A stretch of 64,000 bases of DNA from JAVBME01 sp031552765 (GTDB taxonomy: Bacteria > Bacillota > Negativicutes > Acidaminococcales > JAISLQ01). Location of the stretch: the NCBI GenBank assembly GCA_031552765.1, contig JAVBME010000002.1:1-64000 (forward strand), written 5' to 3'. Of this stretch, positions 59,306 to 64,000 are shown piece by piece. The position numbers and the translations under genes are program-made. The notes beneath the pieces are model-generated. The model worked only from the letters and a program-made list of their open reading frames with translations. It was not told where the DNA came from and ran no database searches. The stretch's first letter is position 1. Every line of letters begins with the position of its first letter.

Positions 59306-60607
59306 ATGAATTCTCTTAACTTGGAAATCAAGCAAAATCTTAATATGACGCAGCAACTAGTACAAGCCGTGACCATCTTAGCAATGTCCGGTCAAGAACT
59401 CAATGATATGGTCGACAAAGAATTGCTGGAAAATCCTGTGTTGGAGCTGGTCGACAATACCGCCACGATTCGCCTCGACGACCGTTGGATGCAGCATTAC
59501 AGGCAAAAGGAAGATGGCGATGCTTTTTACGCCATGGCGGAAACACCCGGCAATTTGCAGGACCAGCTTATGGACCAGGTAGTGCTGTGCATTAAAACCG
59601 AAAAAGAAAAAACCATAGCCGAGTATATTATCGGCTCACTCAATGAAAGCGGTTATCTGGAACAGCCGCTGGCGGCTATTGCGAAAAAACTCTCGGTTAC
59701 AGCCAAAGAAGTCGACTGTGTCAGGCAAATAATCCAGGAGTTGGACCCTATTGGTTTTGCTTCTTTAAATGTGCAGGAATTTTTACTTTTGCAGTTGTCC
59801 AAGCGCACTCAAGACAACAAAACGCAACTAGCGCAGCTGATTATCGAAAAATATCTTGAAGCATTGTCGGAAGAAGATTTTGAAAGCATCAGCATGGATA
59901 CCGACAAGGATATCGACCTGGTAAAAGAGGCCGCCGCACTGATACGCCACCTGAACCCACGGCCGATAAACGCCTGGCTCGGGAAGTCCGGCATGCAGTA
60001 TATCACGCCGGATATCATGATTGAAAAAATCGAGGATAAATTTGTCGTTTCCTTAAATCCTATCTATACCCGCACTTTGCGCATCCAGGACGAATACGCG
60101 CAAATGCGCAAAAGTGTGGACAGCGATACGAAAAAATACATCAGTAAAAATATCCGTTCCGCCACCTGGATAATCCAATGCTTACAACAGCGGGAAAAGA
60201 CCATACGCAAGATAAGCGAGATAATCGTAGAACTGCAACATGATTTTCTCGAACACGGCCCACTGTACATGCAGCCCCTGACTCTAAGGGAAGTCGCCAA
60301 ACTGGTCGGCGTACATGAGTCCACTGTTAGCCGTACTTTGAGCAACAAGTATGCCCAAACCCCGCACGGCACTATACCGCTGAAATCATTTTTCCCGTCC
60401 GGTATTTGCTGCAACGGCGGCAATAAAATAAACTGCGCCAAAATCCAAAGGCGCATAGCCGAAATTGTAAAAAGCAACCAAAAACTGAGCGATCAAAAAA
60501 TTGCCGATATGCTGTCGCACGAAGGTATATCCATCGCCCGGCGCACAGTAGCTAAATACCGTGACATCATTGGCCTGAAATCTTCTTTCAACCGCAAAAA
60601 AAGTTGA
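59306..60607 (+). CDS. rpoN: RNA polymerase sigma-54 factor
   Basis: 433 residues. Region I Gln/Leu-rich 'LNLEIKQNLNMTQQLVQAVTIL', core-binding domain, HTH 'LTLREVAKLVGVHESTVSRTLSNKYAQTPHG', and the RpoN box ARRTVAKYR near residue 412. Directs transcription from -24/-12 promoters with AAA activators. Single gene, followed by the tyrS promoter that overlaps its stop. Confidence 0.96.
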   Translation: MNSLNLEIKQNLNMTQQLVQAVTILAMSGQELNDMVDKELLENPVLELVDNTATIRLDDRWMQHYRQKEDGDAFYAMAETPGNLQDQLMDQVVLCIKTEKEKTIAEYIIGSLNESGYLEQPLAAIAKKLSVTAKEVDCVRQIIQELDPIGFASLNVQEFLLLQLSKRTQDNKTQLAQLIIEKYLEALSEEDFESISMDTDKDIDLVKEAAALIRHLNPRPINAWLGKSGMQYITPDIMIEKIEDKFVVSLNPIYTRTLRIQDEYAQMRKSVDSDTKKYISKNIRSATWIIQCLQQREKTIRKISEIIVELQHDFLEHGPLYMQPLTLREVAKLVGVHESTVSRTLSNKYAQTPHGTIPLKSFFPSGICCNGGNKINCAKIQRRIAEIVKSNQKLSDQKIADMLSHEGISIARRTVAKYRDIIGLKSSFNRKKS

Positions 60608-60632
60608 CAATAGCAAAACTTCTTGTTATAGT
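60604..60632 (+). promoter_or_regulatory. Promoter of tyrS T-box leader
   Basis: TTGACA (60604-60609, overlapping the rpoN stop), 17 nt, TATAGT (60627-60632). Confidence 0.85.
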
Positions 60633-60638
60633 TTTGGC

Positions 60639-60890
60639 AAATGACATATCGTATTGATGCTATGACAGGGTCAAGTAGCCGGAAGTGTTTTCCCAAGAGA
60701 GCCGGGGGGTGGTGCGACCTGGTGAAAACATCCTGTGTGAATACTCCCCGGAGCAGTACACCGAACAAAGTAGGCTGTGCCGTATTCCTTCGATACAGGA
60801 GCAATGAAGTGGCCTGTTTGGGCAACAAGGGTGGTACCGCGGAACTTTCGTCCCTTTCCAGAAGAAAATCTGGAAAGGGTTTTTTATTTA
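60639..60890 (+). ncRNA. T-box leader of tyrS
   Basis: AAGGGTGGTACCGCGG (60827-60842) followed by the terminator CCCTTTCCAGA-AGAAAA-TCTGGAAAGGG plus T run (60852-60890). UAC triplets near 60741 and 60757 fit a Tyr specifier; not folded. An in-frame open stretch through the leader is not coding. Confidence 0.93.
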
Positions 60891-60910
60891 AATTTGGGAG
60901 GGTTATGGAA

Positions 60911-62131
60911 ATGTCTGCATACGATGTACTTCAAGAACGCGGCTTTATTCAGCAAATGTCACACGAGGAGGAATTAAGGGACCTTTTAGCGAAAGAAAAG
61001 ATTACATTCTATATCGGTTTTGACCCCACGGCCGATAGTTTGCACGTTGGCCATTTTATAGCGCTTATGGCCATGAGCCACATGCAAAGAGCGGGGCACC
61101 GTCCCATCTGCCTTTTAGGCGGAGGCACGGCCATGGTCGGCGATCCCAGCGGCAAAGACAGTATGCGCCGCATTATGACTAAAGAAGAAATACAAAACAA
61201 TGCCGACTGCTTTAAAAAGCAGATGGCTAAATTTATTGATTTTTCCGACGGCAAAGCCATCATGGAAAATAACGCCAACTGGCTGCTTGAGCTCAACTAC
61301 ATAGAGCTTTTGCGCGAAGTAGGAGCGCATTTTTCTGTGAACCGCATGCTTACCGCCGAATGTTTCAAGCAACGAATGGAAAAAGGCCTGTCCTTTTTTG
61401 AATTTAACTATATGATAATGCAAGCCTATGACTTTTGGGAGCTCAACCGACGTTACGGCTGCATCCTCCAAATGGGCGGCGACGACCAATGGTCGAACAT
61501 CCTGGCCGGCGTAGACCTTATCCGCCGTAAGGAAGCTAAACCCGCCTATTGCCTGACTTGCACGCTTTTAACTACCAGCGAAGGCAAAAAAATGGGCAAA
61601 ACGGAAAAAGGAGCTCTTTGGCTGGACCCGGAAAAAACCAGCCCGTATGATTTTTACCAATACTGGCGCAATATAGACGATGCCGATGTAGAAAAATGCC
61701 TGGCGCTCCTCACCTACCTGCCTATGGATGAAGTGCGTCGCCTGGGCGCACTAAAAGACGCCCAGATAAACGAAGCAAAAAAAGTCCTCGCCTATGAAAT
61801 AACCAGTCTTGTGCACAGCAAAGAAGACGCGGAAAAAGCCAAACAAGCGGCAGAAGCCCTGTTTGGCGGCGGCGGCGCCCTCGATAACGTCCCGACCGTC
61901 ACGATAAGTCATACACAAAGCAGTGAAAAAATCGTCGACCTTTTAGCCTCTACCGGCATTGCCGCCAGCAAAGGCGAAGCCAGGCGATTGATCGCCGGCG
62001 GCGGTTTGTATCTGGCGGACGAAAAGATCACCGACCCGGAATACTCGCTTTCTCCTGCCCTTTTTGACGACAAAAACAGCCTTTTGGTCCGTAAAGGTAA
62101 AAAAACTTACCACCGACTGGTTATAGAATAA
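60911..62131 (+). CDS. tyrS: Tyrosyl-tRNA synthetase
   Basis: 406 residues from ATG 60911 (GGGAGG 9 nt upstream; ATG 60905 is too close, and the open frame further up is the T-box). HIGH-like 'DSLHVGHF', 'FNYMIMQAYDFWELNRRYGCILQMGGDDQWSNI', KMSKS-like KKMGK, C-terminal S4 domain 'SKGEARRLIAGGGLYLADEKI'. Class I enzyme charging tRNA-Tyr. Confidence 0.96.
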   Translation: MSAYDVLQERGFIQQMSHEEELRDLLAKEKITFYIGFDPTADSLHVGHFIALMAMSHMQRAGHRPICLLGGGTAMVGDPSGKDSMRRIMTKEEIQNNADCFKKQMAKFIDFSDGKAIMENNANWLLELNYIELLREVGAHFSVNRMLTAECFKQRMEKGLSFFEFNYMIMQAYDFWELNRRYGCILQMGGDDQWSNILAGVDLIRRKEAKPAYCLTCTLLTTSEGKKMGKTEKGALWLDPEKTSPYDFYQYWRNIDDADVEKCLALLTYLPMDEVRRLGALKDAQINEAKKVLAYEITSLVHSKEDAEKAKQAAEALFGGGGALDNVPTVTISHTQSSEKIVDLLASTGIAASKGEARRLIAGGGLYLADEKITDPEYSLSPALFDDKNSLLVRKGKKTYHRLVIE

Positions 62132-62153
62132 TAAACAAAAGGGAGTGTTGATT

Positions 62154-62597
62154 ATGTCTGAGTTTGTTGAACAGGCGGCCGCCCTGGGAGCGGAAAACTA
62201 CAAGAACGGGATAAACTGTGCTGAAGCCATCATTACCACTTTTGACAAGCTATGCCATCTTGGCATAGGCGAACAGGTCAAAATGGCCAGCGGTTTTGGC
62301 GGCGGCATCGGCCAATGTGGCGATCTGTGCGGCGCACTGTCCGGCTGTGTCATGGTACTGGGTTCTTTCGGCGGGCGTCCGCATCCGCCGGAAGGAGACC
62401 GCGCGGCAATCTACGCTTTAGCTAAAGGCTTTTACCAAAAATTCATCGAGGTAAACCAAGTCACAGACTGCATCCCGTTGCGCAAATTTGACTCCGGCAC
62501 GCGTGAACAAAGGATAAACTGCCTGAAGCTGGTATCTAACACGGCAAAATTGCTGGCAGAATACCTTGAAGAAAAAGGATTGGTAAAAGAACAGTAA
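62154..62597 (+). CDS. C_GCAxxG_C_C family redox-type protein
   Basis: 147 residues from ATG 62154 (GGGAG upstream). 'GINCAEAII', 'GFGGGIGQCGDLCGALSGCVMVLG' and the later Cys pair fit the C_GCAxxG_C_C family. Probable redox-active or metal-linked protein. 22 nt after tyrS. Confidence 0.88.
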   Translation: MSEFVEQAAALGAENYKNGINCAEAIITTFDKLCHLGIGEQVKMASGFGGGIGQCGDLCGALSGCVMVLGSFGGRPHPPEGDRAAIYALAKGFYQKFIEVNQVTDCIPLRKFDSGTREQRINCLKLVSNTAKLLAEYLEEKGLVKEQ

Positions 62598-62602
62598 AAA
62601 CG

Positions 62603-62650
62603 AAAAAAGCAGTGCGGCCTCTCTCGAAACGGGGCCGCACTGCTTTTTTA
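62603..62650. terminator. Bidirectional terminator
   Basis: AAAAAAGCAGTGCGGCC ... GGCCGCACTGCTTTTTT between convergent genes. Confidence 0.93.
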
Positions 62651-62653
62651 TGA

Positions 62654-63928
62654 TCATTTACCAGGGAAAAACGGGAACACTATCGGCAATATCGCCATCG
62701 AGAGAATAAAGCAGATCACTATCATCCCAATACCGGGCTTGACATAATCCATGAATTTGTAGCCTCCAGGGCCAAGGATAAGCGTATTGGGCGGCGTACC
62801 GACGGGCGTTGCGTACGCGCTGGCCGCCGAAATGGCTATCGCCATAAGTACTGCGTGCGGGCTGGCGCCAAGTTTTTGCGCTATCGATATGCCTATCGGC
62901 GCAAACAGCGCGGTCGCCGCAGTGTTGGACATAAACTGGGTCAGGATGCTGGCTATTATAAACAGTACTGCCATCACCATGTACGGCGAAGGGTCGCCGC
63001 CCATCATACCGACCGCCGCATCGGCAACCAACCTGCCGGCGCCGCTTTTATCCAGCGCTTCCGCTACCGCCATCATCATGCCCAAAAGGAACATGGTCAC
63101 CCAGTCGATAGAGGCATAGGCTTGTTTTTCCGTCAGACAGCCGGTCAGTACGCAGACTATCGCGCCGATGACCGCAGCTACGTGCAGAGGCATCCAGGAA
63201 AAATCCAACGCCATGAAAATGACAACTACCAAAAGAGTAATACCGGATATCATTTGTTTTTTGGGATCTCTGACAGTTGTCTCAAACTCCTGCTCTATTT
63301 CCTGCTCGGCCGACAGTTCAGCTTTAGGCAATAAGTGCCTGCCGATAGTCGCCATATAAATTATACCGGCTATGGAAATGGGTATGCCGATCCAAGCAAA
63401 TTCAAAAAAACCGAACTTGGGCAGTTTCGCCGCTTCCAACGCAGTATTTACGATAAGATTGGGCGGCGTGCCCACTAGCGTTATAGAACCGCCCCAACTA
63501 CAGGCAAAAGCCAGTGGCATAAGCTGGCGTGAAGCCGGTATTTTTGCGGCCGCGCAAATGCTGAGCGCAACCGGCATCAGACAGGCGCAGGTACCGGTAT
63601 TGGACAAAACGGAGGATAAAATAGTAGCTGGCAGCATGATGCCCATCATCAACCCCGCCTCGCTTTTGCCAAACCGCCTGACTACCGCTTCACCCACTGA
63701 TTGGGCAAGCCCGGTATGAAACATCGCCGCGCCGACAATGAACATGCCGCCAAAGAGGACGATCGTCGAATTAGCCATACCCAGGAATATGCGCCCCATG
63801 GGTAAAACGCCCACGAATGCACAGGCTATGGCGCCGCCTATCGCGGTAATGGCCAGAGGTATCATTTCAGTTATGAAAAGTATTGCGATAAAGACCAGAA
63901 TAATTAAAGTTTTTACTGCCGGAGTCAT
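62654..63928 (-). CDS. SLC13/DASS-family anion transporter
   Basis: 424 residues from ATG 63928 (AAGGAGGGA upstream; a longer in-frame start has no SD). About 11 TM segments. Two SNT motifs: 'LSNTGTCACLMPVAL' and 'MSNTAATALFAPIGI', the Na+/carboxylate-binding signature. Also 'GGSITLVGTPPNLIVN' and 'YATPVGTPPNTLILG'. Likely imports dicarboxylate, sulfate or a similar anion; substrate not deducible. 63929-64000 upstream is AT-rich with no gene. Confidence 0.88.
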   Translation of the reverse strand: MTPAVKTLIILVFIAILFITEMIPLAITAIGGAIACAFVGVLPMGRIFLGMANSTIVLFGGMFIVGAAMFHTGLAQSVGEAVVRRFGKSEAGLMMGIMLPATILSSVLSNTGTCACLMPVALSICAAAKIPASRQLMPLAFACSWGGSITLVGTPPNLIVNTALEAAKLPKFGFFEFAWIGIPISIAGIIYMATIGRHLLPKAELSAEQEIEQEFETTVRDPKKQMISGITLLVVVIFMALDFSWMPLHVAAVIGAIVCVLTGCLTEKQAYASIDWVTMFLLGMMMAVAEALDKSGAGRLVADAAVGMMGGDPSPYMVMAVLFIIASILTQFMSNTAATALFAPIGISIAQKLGASPHAVLMAIAISAASAYATPVGTPPNTLILGPGGYKFMDYVKPGIGMIVICFILSMAILPIVFPFFPGK

Positions 63929-64000
63929 TATAAGTCCCTCCTTTTTATAAAATGGCCTTGTTAAGATTTTTATATAAACACTGGTATATACCACTACGGC

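Noticed and set aside
60641..60910. Open frame extending tyrS upstream by 90 codons
   Set aside because: It covers the T-box leader and its terminator; ATG 60911 has a proper SD and gives the usual TyrS length.
1..64000. CRISPR arrays, rRNA genes, insertion sequences
   Set aside because: No spaced direct repeats of CRISPR type, no rRNA segments and no transposase genes seen.

Overview
The window is a bacterial chromosome segment whose left 35.85 kb is the right part of an integrated podovirus-like prophage; the remaining 28 kb is core host sequence. The host looks like a low-to-mid GC Firmicute, probably of the Negativicutes type. The basis is three T-box leaders (pheS, thrS, tyrS), an infC-rpmI-rplT operon with an ATT-start infC and its own leader, a zapA/U32/mutS2 cluster downstream of pheST, sigma-54, KtrAB and a DUF4127 protein. 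The taxonomic call is inference from gene content, not a search result.

Prophage late genes (1-25.7 kb, almost all on the minus strand) follow the order of Bordetella BPP-1-like podoviruses: small and large terminase, portal, a Bbp19-like protein, scaffold, major capsid protein, Bbp16-like cement protein, tail tubular A, tail tubular B (split by a frameshift), a Gp13-like protein, internal virion proteins, a 2388-residue polyvalent ejection protein, two collagen-repeat tail fibres, a radical SAM/SPASM enzyme and a tail-type gene cut by the window edge. The second fibre ends in a comb of alternating cysteines (7 Cys in 12 residues). Its stop codon overlaps the ribosome binding site of the radical SAM gene, which in turn shares one base with the next tail gene. 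This looks like a dedicated phage system for modifying the tip of its own tail fibre and is the most novel item here.

Inside the late block lies a plus-strand cargo cassette (SLATT-like two-TM protein, TIR-domain protein, secreted protein) that resembles a defence or superinfection-exclusion island. Two noncoding double-hairpin elements with AYGGAY-type loops and different but self-complementary stems lie between late genes.

Prophage early and lysogeny genes (25.7-35.8 kb): a zinc-ribbon protein, a DnaB-like helicase, a replication initiator containing six 11-bp iterons, several small proteins, an excisionase-like protein, and two consecutive divergent HTH repressor pairs with promoters and operators. 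The second pair continues into an unusual fusion of an ImmA/IrrE metallopeptidase with a complete DnaB-type helicase domain. Then come a RhuM-like protein, a small membrane protein and a tyrosine integrase. The integrase ends about 150 bp before a 3' tRNA fragment (probably tRNA-Pro), the attachment-site remnant. The other prophage end and the lysis genes lie outside the window.

Host part (35.9-64 kb): mutS2, a U32 peptidase-family RNA hydroxylase-like protein, zapA, a carboxymuconolactone decarboxylase-like protein, pheT-pheS with a T-box, an rRNA methyltransferase, ktrA-ktrB, a divergent class II aldolase homologue, rplT-rpmI-infC, thrS with a T-box, DUF4127, a cluster of small unknown and secreted proteins, mscL, a CNNM/CBS protein, rpoN, tyrS with a T-box, a C_GCAxxG_C_C protein and a SLC13-type transporter.
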